From: JBKEDC01 sp047972995
GTDB taxonomy: Bacteria > Bacteroidota > Bacteroidia > Bacteroidales > Prolixibacteraceae
NCBI GenBank assembly: GCA_047972995.1
Contig: JBKEBD010000036.1
Span: 1 to 42,551, forward strand
Length of the DNA stretch: 42,551 bases
Direction of reading: 5' to 3'
Shown: in pieces, positions 1 to 8,575 of the stretch
Layout of the letters: every line of letters starts with the position of its first letter
Numbering within the stretch: the first letter of the stretch is position 1
The notes under the pieces: model-generated
Database searches by the model: none
Told to the model about the DNA's origin: nothing
What the model saw: only the letters and a program-made list of their open reading frames with translations
Program-made: the position numbers and the translations under genes

Positions 1-452
1 AACTGAGCACAAGGAAAGCTCTTTTGGGCAATAATATTCATTGCTCCTGCCATATCTACGGTCACCTCCTTTACCTTTCTTCTCTTAGAATGCGGAATTT
101 TATGTCGTATCATAACCACATTTTCTGCGCGAACCCCTTTGATCATAGCTACTAAACAACCTGACCTCCCTTTTCCAGCTTTGTTGGTAACCACTGTATA
201 GAGCTCTCCTTGAGAGAGGGATGCTTCATCAATACTAAGATGACTACCAATGTTATTAGGGAATAGTATCCAATCTTCAGCATGGGGCTGTTGCTCCCAT
301 TGGTGATAATTACTGAGTTTGTCTTTGTATTGTCTTTGAAACTTATCTCCATTAATACCAAAGAAACTCGTAGACGGGCTGTGTAAAATATTTTCCGCAT
401 AGGCTTCAAAAATAGAAATAAGCAATACTAAAAATCTATGGCAAATAGAGCG
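1..452 (-). CDS. ISAon1-type (ISL3-like) transposase, partial
   Basis: On the minus strand one frame stays open from 452 off the left edge, about 150 codons. It contains GINGDKFQRQYKDKLS, then HAEDWILFPNNIGSHLSIDE, then LSQGELYTVVTNK and VTVDMAGAMNIIAQKSFP. This series (target domain start, the LSIDE acidic residue, the ELYT block, the DMA motif with its acidic residue) is what I recognise from Bacteroidota ISAon1-family transposases of the DDE type, normally about 300 residues and preceded by a separate N-region ORF. Here the C-terminal half is cut off by the window edge. No ATG lies in the conserved 5' part, the frame is closed by TAG at 453-455, and I see no N-region ORF before rsfS at 619. 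The copy is therefore either 5'-truncated or expressed by frameshifting. A frame giving a shorter ORF at 152-409 is a shadow of this one. Confidence 0.8.
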
Positions 453-593
453 CTAATCCCCTCCTACTCTCATCAAAAGTTTAGCCTTGTTTTGGGGCTT
501 CGAAATAGATTTTTCTTTACGATTTCATGTGGCAGCTATCTAAATTTTCTGCTATTGTTTTTGTTTTGGTGGTCGGGGATAAGGTAAAAAATC

Positions 594-601
594 TATCTTT
601 G
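594..601 (+). promoter_or_regulatory. Probable rsfS promoter, -7 box TATCTTTG
   Basis: TATCTTTG matches the Bacteroidota -7 consensus TAnnTTTG and lies 17 nt before the rsfS ATG, which gives a leader of about 12 nt. No TTTG lies at the usual 17-23 nt spacing upstream, so the -33 half is weak. The rest of 453-618 shows no gene and no clear IS end. Confidence 0.5.
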
Positions 602-618
602 TGTATTAAACTTCATCA

Positions 619-1002
619 ATGAACAGGACAACAACTATAAGAACCAATACACAAATTTTACTCGATGCCATTGTGGAAGGCATTGCTCGCAAGAAAGGCC
701 TTGACGTTGTAGAGATTGACTTGCAGCCGATTAATCATTCGGAATGCGATTATTTCATCATTTGTCATGGAAATTCAAACACCCAAGTTGATGCTATTGC
801 TAGCTCAATAGAAGATACCGTGTTGAAAATTACAGGCGAAAGAGTCTTCCGCAAAGATGGATATTTAAACAAGCTTTGGATTTTGCTCGATTTTTCTCAT
901 GTTATGGTGCACGTGTTTCAGCACGACACACGCAAACACTATGATTTAGAACACCTTTGGGCTGATGCTAAAATAAAAACAATAAAAACTGACGTTGAAT
1001 AA
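619..1002 (+). CDS. rsfS: Ribosomal silencing factor RsfS
   Basis: This 127-residue protein is full length for the RsfS/Iojap (DUF143) family. RsfS binds ribosomal protein uL14 on the large subunit and blocks subunit joining when nutrients are scarce. The family core is visible: ARKKGLDVVEIDL near the N-terminus, SECDYFIICHGNSNTQVDAI in the middle, then a glycine-aspartate turn (RKDGYLN), LWILLDFSHVMVHVF and the C-terminal R-x-YDLEHLWADA helix. The ATG at 619 is the only good start and sits just downstream of a -7 box. ftsH follows directly, with its likely ATG 13 nt after the rsfS stop, so the two are probably cotranscribed, an arrangement common in Bacteroidota. Confidence 0.95.
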   Translation: MNRTTTIRTNTQILLDAIVEGIARKKGLDVVEIDLQPINHSECDYFIICHGNSNTQVDAIASSIEDTVLKITGERVFRKDGYLNKLWILLDFSHVMVHVFQHDTRKHYDLEHLWADAKIKTIKTDVE

Positions 1003-1015
1003 TATCACGCTTTCT

Positions 1016-3100
1016 ATGAATACTACAGATAACAAAAGCAACAAAGACAATTTCCCACCCGTGGATAACGACACTAAAAAACGTAAAGATAACAACAAAT
1101 CAAATTTCAACCCTTTGAGCAATGGAGGCAAAGTGCCAAAATTCAATCCTTATTGGATTTATGGGGTGATGCTAGTGGTTATTTTAAGTCTTGGAATGTG
1201 GGATTTTGGAGGAGAACCCATCAAAATCAATAAAAGCAACTTCTTCCAAATGTTGGAAGATGGAGATGTGGAAAAACTCGTTATGGTGAACGACAAAGCG
1301 GTGCGAGTGTATATTAAAGAAGAGAGCTTGACAAAATACGACGATAAGCTCAAAAAAGGTCTTTCCACTCCTGCTGTTGGAGGTCCTCAATTCAGACTTG
1401 AAGTAGGACGAAACGACAATTTCGCCGAAAGTGTAAAAGAAATTCAAGAAGAGCAACAAGTGCCCCGCGAAAATCGGGTATATGTTGATAGTACTGAGGA
1501 AGTAGATTACTTTGGCGCTGTACTCGGTTGGCTCTTCCCTTTTATCCTCATCATTGCATTCTGGATGTATATGTTCCGCCGCATGAACAAAGGTGCAGGT
1601 GGTCCCGGTGGAGGTGGCATATTTAGCGTGGGTAAATCGCAAGCTAAAGTGTTCGACAAAGGCTCGAAAGTGAATGTTACCTTTAAAGAAGTGGCCGGAC
1701 TTTCAGAAGCAAAACAAGAAATCGAAGAGATTGTATCGTTCTTAAAAAGCCCCGAAAAATACACCAAGTTAGGTGGTAAAATTCCGAAAGGTGCTTTGCT
1801 TGTTGGTCCTCCGGGAACCGGTAAAACCCTGCTAGCAAAAGCGGTAGCTGGCGAAGCTCACGTGCCATTCTTCTCGATGTCGGGTTCCGATTTTGTGGAA
1901 ATGTTTGTGGGTGTAGGCGCATCTCGTGTGCGCGATTTGTTTAAACAAGCCAAAGAAAAATCGCCATGTATCATTTTCATTGATGAGATTGATGCTATTG
2001 GTAGAGCACGTGGCAATCGTCCGAACATGGGCTCTAACGACGAGCGCGAAAATACCCTAAACCAGCTACTTACTGAAATGGATGGGTTTGATACCAACTC
2101 TGGTATTATTATATTGGCAGCTACCAACCGTGCCGAAATACTCGACAGTGCATTGATGCGTGCCGGACGTTTCGACCGTCAAATTCAAGTGGAGTTGCCC
2201 GACCTAAACGAACGTGAAGATATCTTCAAAGTGCACCTACGCAATTTGAAATTGAATTCAGAAGTGAAAGTGTCATTTTTGGCTAAACAAACACCTGGTT
2301 TTTCGGGTGCCGATATTGCCAACGTGTGTAATGAAGCAGCCTTAATTGCAGCTAGAAAAGACCATGAAACAGTCATGAAACAAGACTTTCTCGATGCTGT
2401 AGATCGGATTATTGGCGGCTTGGAGAAAAAGAATAAAATCATTTCTGCCGACGAGAAAAAGCGCATTGCCTTCCACGAAGCAGGTCATGCTGCCATTAGT
2501 TGGTTGCTTGAGTTTGCGCACCCACTCGTGAAGGTAACTATTGTTCCTCGCGGAAAGGCTCTTGGAGCTGCTTGGTACTTACCCGAAGAGCGTTCTATTA
2601 CCACTAAAGAGCAATTGCTCGATGAAATGTGTTCAACATTGGGTGGTAGAGCAGCCGAAGAATTGGCTTTCGGCAATATTTCTTCTGGTGCTCAAAACGA
2701 TTTAGAGAAAGTAACAAAAACAGCCTATGCCATGATTAGCATCTATGGCATGAGCGCTAAAGTTGGCAACTTTAGCTACTATGATTCTACAGGTCAGTCA
2801 GACTATTCATTCACCAAGCCTTATAGCGAGAAAACAGCTATTCTCATCGATGAGGAAGCTAAATCTATGATTGATGAACAATATCAGCGAGCACTTCAGG
2901 TGTTGAAAGACAACGAAGAAGGACATCATAAATTGGCAGAAAAGCTATTAGAGAAAGAAGTCATCTTTGGCGATGATTTAGAAGAAATATTTGGAAAGCG
3001 TCCATGGCAAAGTTCAAAAGAAGTTAGCCGTGCCGATGCTCCTACCCAAGCGACAGAACTTGAAGATCTTTCATCGGAAGTAGAAAATCAAGAGCAATAG
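1016..3100 (+). CDS. ftsH: ATP-dependent zinc metalloprotease FtsH
   Basis: This membrane-bound AAA+ protease degrades misassembled membrane proteins and short-lived regulators, working as a hexamer. It has 694 residues from the ATG at 1016. It has a polar N-terminus, a first membrane segment at about 49-66, a periplasmic domain, and a second membrane segment at about 167-186. Walker A (GPPGTGKT) begins at residue 264 and Walker B (IIFIDEIDAIG) at about 319. The arginine-finger region (RAGRFDRQI) follows, and the zinc site HEAGH is at 487-491. A TTG at 995 would extend the frame 7 codons back into rsfS; the ATG just after rsfS is the better choice. A strong hairpin follows the stop codon. FtsH controls lipid balance in other bacteria, which makes its position before the phospholipid genes notable. 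Confidence 0.98.
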   Translation: MNTTDNKSNKDNFPPVDNDTKKRKDNNKSNFNPLSNGGKVPKFNPYWIYGVMLVVILSLGMWDFGGEPIKINKSNFFQMLEDGDVEKLVMVNDKAVRVYIKEESLTKYDDKLKKGLSTPAVGGPQFRLEVGRNDNFAESVKEIQEEQQVPRENRVYVDSTEEVDYFGAVLGWLFPFILIIAFWMYMFRRMNKGAGGPGGGGIFSVGKSQAKVFDKGSKVNVTFKEVAGLSEAKQEIEEIVSFLKSPEKYTKLGGKIPKGALLVGPPGTGKTLLAKAVAGEAHVPFFSMSGSDFVEMFVGVGASRVRDLFKQAKEKSPCIIFIDEIDAIGRARGNRPNMGSNDERENTLNQLLTEMDGFDTNSGIIILAATNRAEILDSALMRAGRFDRQIQVELPDLNEREDIFKVHLRNLKLNSEVKVSFLAKQTPGFSGADIANVCNEAALIAARKDHETVMKQDFLDAVDRIIGGLEKKNKIISADEKKRIAFHEAGHAAISWLLEFAHPLVKVTIVPRGKALGAAWYLPEERSITTKEQLLDEMCSTLGGRAAEELAFGNISSGAQNDLEKVTKTAYAMISIYGMSAKVGNFSYYDSTGQSDYSFTKPYSEKTAILIDEEAKSMIDEQYQRALQVLKDNEEGHHKLAEKLLEKEVIFGDDLEEIFGKRPWQSSKEVSRADAPTQATELEDLSSEVENQEQ

Positions 3101-3111
3101 CCTAAATAAAC

Positions 3112-3143
3112 ATGATGAGAATTGAAAAAACAATTCTCATCAT
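3112..3143 (+). terminator. Hairpin after ftsH
   Basis: A perfect 13-bp inverted repeat (ATGATGAGAATTG and its complement) encloses six A residues and is followed by CATTTAAA rather than a long T-run. It lies 12 nt after the ftsH stop and 24 nt before the DUF2007 start. It may act as a terminator, a partial attenuator or a 3'-end stabiliser. Confidence 0.6.
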
Positions 3144-3167
3144 TTAAACCTAAAAAAGCAACACATC

Positions 3168-3374
3168 ATGGAAAAAGATTTTGTTTGTGTTTACACTACT
3201 CCCAATAATTTTGAGGGTGAATTAGTAAAAGGAATGCTAATCGACAATGATATTCCATGTGTCATATTAAAAAAACAAGACTCCCCCTATCAACTGTTCG
3301 GCAACCTCGAATTATATGTGCATCAAAGCCAAGCCGAGGAAGCCATCGAGCTACTAAAACAACACCATGAATAA
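3168..3374 (+). CDS. DUF2007 family small protein
   Basis: This 68-residue protein has the DUF2007 pattern: a short beta strand (FVCVYTTPNNFEGELVKGML), then IDNDIPCVIL, a QL-FGNLELYVHQSQAEEA segment and a final helix. The family has a small GlnB-like (ferredoxin-fold) shape and is labelled a putative signal-transducing protein, but its function is not established. Its stop overlaps the cdsA start by 8 nt, so translation of the two is probably coupled and they share a transcript. Any regulatory role for lipid synthesis is inference from position. Confidence 0.85.
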   Translation: MEKDFVCVYTTPNNFEGELVKGMLIDNDIPCVILKKQDSPYQLFGNLELYVHQSQAEEAIELLKQHHE

Positions 3375-4203
3375 CCTTATTCAACGTTCACTTACAGCCG
3401 TAGTTATTGTGGCTATCATGTTAGCCTGTTTATTTTTGGGCGAATACACATTTGCCATTCTTTTCCTTGCTATCATGCTCGGAATGCTGCATGAATTTTT
3501 CACCATCACCGAATCTACCGGATTCACACCACACCGATGGATTACATCTTTAATATCGGTGTGTATATTTAGCGTAAACTTCTTAGTGGCATCAGGACGA
3601 ATTAGTTCTAAATGCTTTTTCTTAATGGCTCCCGTGCTGCTCATTACTTTCACACACGAATTGTTTGCCAACAAAAAACACTCATTGCAAAACATTGCTT
3701 TTGGTTTAGCGGCTATTGTTTATATCACCATGCCATTAAGCCTTACCAATTACATTGTGTTTTCCGACCCTGTACTCCCCATTTTGCACCTAACTGCTAA
3801 TTACGACCCTAGCCTATTTTTAGTGCTCATGGTTATTATTTGGGTGTATGATTCTTGTGCCTATTTGTTTGGGGTGAGCTTTGGTAAACATCGTTTGTTT
3901 GAGCGAGTATCGCCAAAGAAATCATGGGAAGGTGCCATTGGTGGGGCTGCCTCTGCAGTAGTGGTAGCTATCTTTATTTCATACTATATTGATGCAAATA
4001 TTTTAAATTGGATAGCCATAAGCTTGAGCATTGTGGTATCGGCCACTTTGGGCGACTTAACAGAATCTTTAATCAAACGACAATTTGGAGTAAAAGATAG
4101 TGGAACCATATTTCCCGGTCATGGCGGTTTACTCGATCGCTTCGATTCCATTCTATTTGCCATTCCAGTGTATATATGTTTCTTAGAGCTATTGGCGTTG
4201 TAG
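3367..4203 (+). CDS. cdsA: Phosphatidate cytidylyltransferase
   Basis: This enzyme converts phosphatidic acid and CTP into CDP-diacylglycerol, the precursor of all phospholipids made here. The 278-residue protein is almost entirely hydrophobic, with about seven or eight membrane segments. It ends with the complete family signature: ESLIKRQFGVKDSGTIFPGH followed by GGLLDRFDS, which matches the S-x-x-K-R-x4-K-D-x-x-x-x-x-P-G-H-G-G-x-x-D-R-x-D pattern near residues 235-262. The ATG at 3367 overlaps the end of the DUF2007 gene. psd follows 45 nt after the stop and pssA after that, so the three enzymes for phosphatidylethanolamine lie together. Confidence 0.97.
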   Translation: MNNLIQRSLTAVVIVAIMLACLFLGEYTFAILFLAIMLGMLHEFFTITESTGFTPHRWITSLISVCIFSVNFLVASGRISSKCFFLMAPVLLITFTHELFANKKHSLQNIAFGLAAIVYITMPLSLTNYIVFSDPVLPILHLTANYDPSLFLVLMVIIWVYDSCAYLFGVSFGKHRLFERVSPKKSWEGAIGGAASAVVVAIFISYYIDANILNWIAISLSIVVSATLGDLTESLIKRQFGVKDSGTIFPGHGGLLDRFDSILFAIPVYICFLELLAL

Positions 4204-4248
4204 GTATTTTTTTTAATTTCGCACAATTATTATATCTAATTTAGAATT

Positions 4249-4899
4249 ATGAAATTCCACCCAGCAGGACGCGGAACAATCTTAGTAGCAGTTATTCTTT
4301 TCGTTACACTTACAACAGTGGCTTATTTTACACCATGTATGCATGGTCGTGTTTGCATTAGCTTAACAGCTTTTATGATACTGATACTTATTCTTCAGTT
4401 CTTCCGCTATCCACAGCGTACGATCACCTTAAACAACAAGGCAGTTGTTTGCCCAGCCGACGGTAAAGTTTGCGTTATCGAAGAAGCTTTTGAACCCATG
4501 CACTTAAAGCAACAATGCTTAAAAGTTTCTATATTTATGTCGCCATTTAATGTGCATATCAACTGGGTTCCTGTGCCGGGTAAGATTGTTTTCTCAAAAC
4601 ACATTGAAGGTAAATTCTTGGCTGCATTTAAAGATAAATCGGCCGAAGAAAATGAGCGATATGTAACTGCCATAGAAATGGAAAATGGCACGGTTATTGT
4701 GGCTAATCAAGTAGCTGGAGCTATGGCTCGTCGCATCTTGAACTTTAAAAAAGATGGCGATGTGGTGAAACAAGATGATGAACTTGGATTTATCCGCTTA
4801 GGTTCTCGCGTTGATTTATATTTGCCACTCAACACCAAATTAAATGTAAAGCTTGGCGACAAAGTTGTCGGTTCGCAAACAATAATTGGAGAGCTATAG
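4249..4899 (+). CDS. psd: Phosphatidylserine decarboxylase (short, PSD-A type)
   Basis: This enzyme decarboxylates phosphatidylserine to phosphatidylethanolamine. At 216 residues it fits the short PSD-A type rather than the longer E. coli form. Two hydrophobic segments near the N-terminus anchor it to the membrane. CPADGKVCVI and SPFNVHINWVPVPGK are family blocks, and LGFIRLGSRVDLYLP holds the self-cleavage site. Splitting between Gly185 and Ser186 would leave a 31-residue alpha chain with the pyruvoyl cofactor. pssA, whose product is the substrate, lies directly downstream. Confidence 0.96.
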   Translation: MKFHPAGRGTILVAVILFVTLTTVAYFTPCMHGRVCISLTAFMILILILQFFRYPQRTITLNNKAVVCPADGKVCVIEEAFEPMHLKQQCLKVSIFMSPFNVHINWVPVPGKIVFSKHIEGKFLAAFKDKSAEENERYVTAIEMENGTVIVANQVAGAMARRILNFKKDGDVVKQDDELGFIRLGSRVDLYLPLNTKLNVKLGDKVVGSQTIIGEL

Positions 4900-4906
4900 A
4901 ACTCTC

Positions 4907-4986
4907 GCAACTTCCCCAAAAGGGAGGAAAAAAATAAAAACTAAAATAAGCCCTCTACTCTCCCCTCTTCAAGGGAGGTAGTCGAG
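4907..4986. repeat. Degenerate CTCCC/GGGAG palindromic repeat, two copies
   Basis: The psd-pssA gap contains CTTCCCCAAAAGGGAGG (from 4911) and, further on, CTCTCCCCTCTTCAAGGGAGG (about 4958-4978), each able to form a short C-rich/G-rich hairpin. Related sequences occur near 17984-18021 and, more decayed, near 18492-18530. All four are intergenic, which suggests a small dispersed palindromic element. Confidence 0.5.
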
Positions 4987-5004
4987 AAGGCTAATAACAA
5001 TCAT

Positions 5005-5745
5005 ATGGAAAGACATAAATACTTGTGGTGGGTTCCAAACTTCATCACATCATTGAACTTAGCTTCTGGTAGCATTGCTGTATTTTTGGGTGTTCAAGGC
5101 TATATTGGTCATGCAGCTGTTTTCATTGCCTTTGCTGCAATATTCGATTTCCTCGATGGAATGTTTGCTCGTTTACTCCACTCCTACTCTGAGTTGGGTA
5201 AGCAGCTCGACTCGCTTTGCGATTTAGTGTCTTTCGGGCTAGCACCGGCAGCTATTGTTTTTAGTCTGTTGCAACTTTCGCTTTTCGGCGATTTGAAACC
5301 TTTTTCTCAAATTAACGCCCAATGGTATGAGTGGCTTACTTTGGCTTCATGCTTGCTTATTCCAATTGCAGGTGCATTCCGTTTGGCTAAATTCAATCTC
5401 GACACTCGTCAGGAAACAGGCTTCTTAGGCTTGCCCATTCCTGCTAATGCATTATTTTTTGCATCGCTAGCTGGCATAGTAGCTTGGAGTGATAGTTCTA
5501 TTGCAATTGACATTGTATTAAACAAATTCAATATTTTGGTTTCCATCCTTTTGTTCTCATCTATGATGGTTTCTGAAATTCCTATGTTTTCTTTGAAAAT
5601 AAAGAATTTTTCATGGACCGATAATCAAACACGCTATATTTTCTTGGCTCTTTGTTTAATTTTAGTGGCTGCATTAGGAGTTATCGGATTACCGCTAATT
5701 ATCATGAGCTATATCGTGCTTTCTATTATCAATAGAAACAACTAA
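5005..5745 (+). CDS. pssA: CDP-diacylglycerol--serine O-phosphatidyltransferase
   Basis: This integral membrane enzyme joins CDP-diacylglycerol and L-serine to give phosphatidylserine and CMP. The 246-residue protein carries the full CDP-alcohol phosphotransferase signature starting at Asp51: DGMFAR, eight residues, then GKQLDSLCD, which supplies the four metal- and substrate-binding aspartates. About seven or eight hydrophobic segments follow the family plan. It takes the CdsA product and supplies Psd. About 105 nt of repeat-bearing spacer separates it from psd, so it may be on the same transcript. No strong terminator is visible after the stop. Confidence 0.96.
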   Translation: MERHKYLWWVPNFITSLNLASGSIAVFLGVQGYIGHAAVFIAFAAIFDFLDGMFARLLHSYSELGKQLDSLCDLVSFGLAPAAIVFSLLQLSLFGDLKPFSQINAQWYEWLTLASCLLIPIAGAFRLAKFNLDTRQETGFLGLPIPANALFFASLAGIVAWSDSSIAIDIVLNKFNILVSILLFSSMMVSEIPMFSLKIKNFSWTDNQTRYIFLALCLILVAALGVIGLPLIIMSYIVLSIINRNN

Positions 5746-5795
5746 GTAGAAAATTCTATTTAACCGTTATTTCATGGAATTAATGTGTTGAATCA

Positions 5796-5824
5796 TTTGT
5801 TTCTCGTAAATATTCTTATATTTG
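5796..5824 (+). promoter_or_regulatory. Promoter upstream of rfbD (TTTG-N17-TATATTTG)
   Basis: TTTG at 5796-5799 and TATATTTG at 5817-5824 are separated by 17 nt, a good match to the Bacteroidota -33/-7 pair. The predicted start lies about 50 nt before the rfbD ATG. Confidence 0.6.
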
Positions 5825-5879
5825 AAACTGTGTAAATCGCATACAGTATGCGATTATCAAAGCATAAATTTATCCACCT

Positions 5880-6740
5880 ATGAAAATACTTGTTATTGGG
5901 TCGAATGGTCAACTCGGTTCGGAATTAAAATCGTTATCAACTCAAGAGTGCAACTACGAATTTCTGTTTACAGATGTTCAAGAACTCGATGCTACCGACT
6001 TCCATGCGCTAAGTGAATATTGCGTAAATAACAAGCCTGATTTCATTGTAAACTGTGCAGCATACACTGCGGTTGATATTGCAGAAACAGAAATAGATTT
6101 AGCTAAGCTTATTAATGTTTCTATACCTAAATATATTGGTAGAGTAGCCAAGGCAAATCAAGCTAAAGTTATTCATGTTTCTACCGACTATGTGTTTGAT
6201 GGCACAGCTTATCTTCCATATGTGGAAGATGATTTGGTGGGTCCTAATTCCGTTTATGGAAAAACAAAACTCAACGGAGAAATTGCGCTTTTTAAAGAAG
6301 ATTCTAAATCTGTTATCATTCGCACGTCGTGGCTTTATTCAACATATGGAAAGAACTTCGTGAAAACGATGCTCAAATTGGGTGAAGAACGCGATGAACT
6401 ACGCGTTATTGCCGACCAAGTAGGTACGCCGACCTATGCAGCCGACCTGGCACAAGTGATTATGGAAATCATTAAACAAGCAGATAGCAATTGGCAACCG
6501 GGCATCTATCATTACTCAAATGAGGGAGTAGCTAGTTGGTATGATTTTGCAAAACAAATTCATGAAATTGGACAGATTACCTGCAAAGTTTCCCCCATTG
6601 CTACCGAAGACTACCCTACGCCAGCTCAAAGACCAGCATACAGCATTTTAGACAAAACTAAAATCAAAAAGACCTATGGAATTGAAATTCCATATTGGCG
6701 AGATAGCCTAAAATCTTGCATTGATATTCTTAAAATATAG
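5880..6740 (+). CDS. rfbD: dTDP-4-dehydrorhamnose reductase
   Basis: This NAD(P)H enzyme reduces dTDP-4-keto-L-rhamnose to dTDP-L-rhamnose for cell-surface polysaccharide. The 286-residue protein is full length for RmlD of the short-chain dehydrogenase superfamily. GSNGQLGSEL at residues 8-17 is the nucleotide-binding glycine motif, STDYVFDG carries the catalytic Thr/Ser region, and Y126-x3-K130 (YGKTK) is the catalytic pair. RTSWLYS and a C-terminal RPAYSILDK block are also typical. It is alone here: rfbA, rfbB and rfbC are not in the window. It has its own promoter and lies 23 nt before the hexomutase gene. Confidence 0.93.
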   Translation: MKILVIGSNGQLGSELKSLSTQECNYEFLFTDVQELDATDFHALSEYCVNNKPDFIVNCAAYTAVDIAETEIDLAKLINVSIPKYIGRVAKANQAKVIHVSTDYVFDGTAYLPYVEDDLVGPNSVYGKTKLNGEIALFKEDSKSVIIRTSWLYSTYGKNFVKTMLKLGEERDELRVIADQVGTPTYAADLAQVIMEIIKQADSNWQPGIYHYSNEGVASWYDFAKQIHEIGQITCKVSPIATEDYPTPAQRPAYSILDKTKIKKTYGIEIPYWRDSLKSCIDILKI

Positions 6741-6763
6741 ATAATAAACTAAACTTCGAAATT

Positions 6764-8506
6764 ATGTCAGAAAATTTAGATCCTGTAATAAAAAAAGCAC
6801 AAACTTGGCTTAGCGAGGTATATGATGAAAATACTCGTGCTGATGTACAACGAATGCTTGATGCAGAAGATAAAACAGAATTGGTAGATTCATTCTACAA
6901 AGATCTTGAATTTGGTACCGGTGGATTGCGTGGGATCATGGGTGCTGGTTCAAACCGCATGAACATATACACTGTGGGTGCTGCCACTCAAGGATTAAGC
7001 AACTACCTTAAAAAGAACTTTTCTCATCTTGATGAAATTAAAGTTGCTATTGGTCATGATTGCCGTAACAACAGCCGCCTATTCTCTGAAGTAAGTGCCG
7101 ATATTTTCTCTGCCAATGGCATTAAAGTTTATCTTTTTGAAGACCTCCGCCCTACTCCCGAACTTTCATATGTAATTCGCGAGTTTGGCTGCCAATCAGG
7201 TATCATTCTTACTGCTTCGCACAACCCGAAAGAATATAACGGATATAAAGCTTATTGGGATGATGGTTCGCAAGTTGTGAGTCCACATGATGTAAATATT
7301 ATTGATGAAGTAGCTAAAGTGAAAGCTTTCGACATTAACTTCAATGGCAACAAAGCGCTAATTGAAATTATTGGTGAAGAGGTTGACAAAAAATTCATTG
7401 AAGAAGTGAAAAAAGTGTCGCTTGCACCTGAAATCGTGGCTAAGCACAAAGACCTTAAAATTATTTATACTCCAATTCACGGTACTGGTGTAAAATTGAT
7501 TCCAGAAGCTTTGTGTGCCTTCGGTTTCGAAAACATTATGAACATTCCAGAACAAGATGTGGTGAGCGGTGATTTCCCAACTGTGGTTTCGCCAAACCCT
7601 GAAGAACCAGCTGCAATGGAAATGGCTATCAAAAAAGCCTATGAAGTAAATGCTGATGTAGTAATGGCTTCCGATCCTGACTCTGACCGTATTGGCGTTG
7701 TGGTGAAAAACGACAAAGGAGAATATACTATTGTAAATGGTAACCAAACTGCCTTGTTGTTCATTTACTACATTATCACCCGAATGAAAGAGAAAAATGC
7801 TTTCAAAGGCAATGAGTTTGTAGTAAAAACTATTGTATCTACTGAAAAGATTGCTGATATTGCTCGTGCAAATAACATTGAATACTTCGATGTTTACACT
7901 GGATTTAAATATATTGCTGAGGTAATTCGTGAAAACGAAGGCGTGAAAAAATACATCGGTGGTGGTGAAGAAAGTTTTGGATTTATGCCATCTGATTATG
8001 TTCGCGATAAAGATGCAGTATCGGCTTGTGCATTGATGGCTGAAATTGCAGCTTGGGCTAAAGATCAAGGCAAAACGCTTTATGAACTTATTCAAGACAT
8101 CTACCTAGAATATGGTCACTCAAAAGAGAAAATGAAATACATCGTTCGCCAAGGTAAAACAGGTGCCGATGAGATCAAACAAATGATGGTAGATTTCCGT
8201 GCTACTCCCCCAACTACTCTTGGCGGAAGCAAGCTAAAAACAGTGAAAGACTACAGCTCGCTTGTAGAGAAAAATTTGTTGACCGGTGAAGAGGTAAAAA
8301 TCAACCAAAAAACAACGTCTAATGTATTACAATTCTTCACTGAAGATGGCACTAAAATTTCGGTTCGCCCATCGGGTACTGAACCTAAAATTAAGTTCTA
8401 CTTCGAAATTGCAAGCCCAATGAAATCAAGAGATAATTTTGACGCTCTAGAAGCAGCAGCTGAAGTGAAAATTGATGGAATTATGAAAGAATTAGGTTTA
8501 GCTTAA
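6764..8506 (+). CDS. Phospho-sugar mutase (phosphoglucomutase/phosphomannomutase)
   Basis: This enzyme moves phosphate between C1 and C6 of hexoses, feeding nucleotide-sugar and glycogen synthesis. The 580-residue protein has the four domains of the alpha-D-phosphohexomutase superfamily. The phosphoserine loop TASHNP has Ser152, the magnesium loop DPDSDR spans 304-309, the sugar loop GGGEESFG starts at 399, and the phosphate loop RPSGTEPK starts at 535. The length and the N-terminal FGTGGLRGIMGAG block fit the PgcA-like group common in Bacteroidota; glucose against mannose preference cannot be read from sequence. A strong terminator follows. Confidence 0.93.
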   Translation: MSENLDPVIKKAQTWLSEVYDENTRADVQRMLDAEDKTELVDSFYKDLEFGTGGLRGIMGAGSNRMNIYTVGAATQGLSNYLKKNFSHLDEIKVAIGHDCRNNSRLFSEVSADIFSANGIKVYLFEDLRPTPELSYVIREFGCQSGIILTASHNPKEYNGYKAYWDDGSQVVSPHDVNIIDEVAKVKAFDINFNGNKALIEIIGEEVDKKFIEEVKKVSLAPEIVAKHKDLKIIYTPIHGTGVKLIPEALCAFGFENIMNIPEQDVVSGDFPTVVSPNPEEPAAMEMAIKKAYEVNADVVMASDPDSDRIGVVVKNDKGEYTIVNGNQTALLFIYYIITRMKEKNAFKGNEFVVKTIVSTEKIADIARANNIEYFDVYTGFKYIAEVIRENEGVKKYIGGGEESFGFMPSDYVRDKDAVSACALMAEIAAWAKDQGKTLYELIQDIYLEYGHSKEKMKYIVRQGKTGADEIKQMMVDFRATPPTTLGGSKLKTVKDYSSLVEKNLLTGEEVKINQKTTSNVLQFFTEDGTKISVRPSGTEPKIKFYFEIASPMKSRDNFDALEAAAEVKIDGIMKELGLA

Positions 8507-8532
8507 TTTAACTGTAAACAATTAGCATATGG

Positions 8533-8564
8533 AAAGATAGAGGCGAGTTCCTCTATCTTTTTTC
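8533..8564 (+). terminator. Rho-independent terminator after the hexomutase gene
   Basis: An 11-bp perfect stem (AAAGATAGAGG with CCTCTATCTTT) with loop CGAGTT runs straight into T residues, 26 nt after the stop codon. Confidence 0.85.
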
Positions 8565-8567
8565 ATT

Positions 8568-8575
8568 TACTTTTG
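8568..8575 (+). promoter_or_regulatory. Possible cinA promoter, -7 box TACTTTTG
   Basis: TACTTTTG fits TAnnTTTG and lies just past the preceding terminator. It would give a leader of about 80 nt for cinA. No TTTG is seen at the right distance upstream, where the terminator hairpin lies. Confidence 0.35.

Noticed and set aside
995..1015. A TTG start for ftsH overlapping rsfS
   Set aside because: The ATG at 1016 lies just after rsfS and fits the family better; the extra seven codons have no homology.
7358..8095. A 245-codon minus-strand frame inside the hexomutase gene
   Set aside because: It is a composition-driven shadow of the conserved plus-strand gene, rich in Phe, His and Ser with no family pattern.
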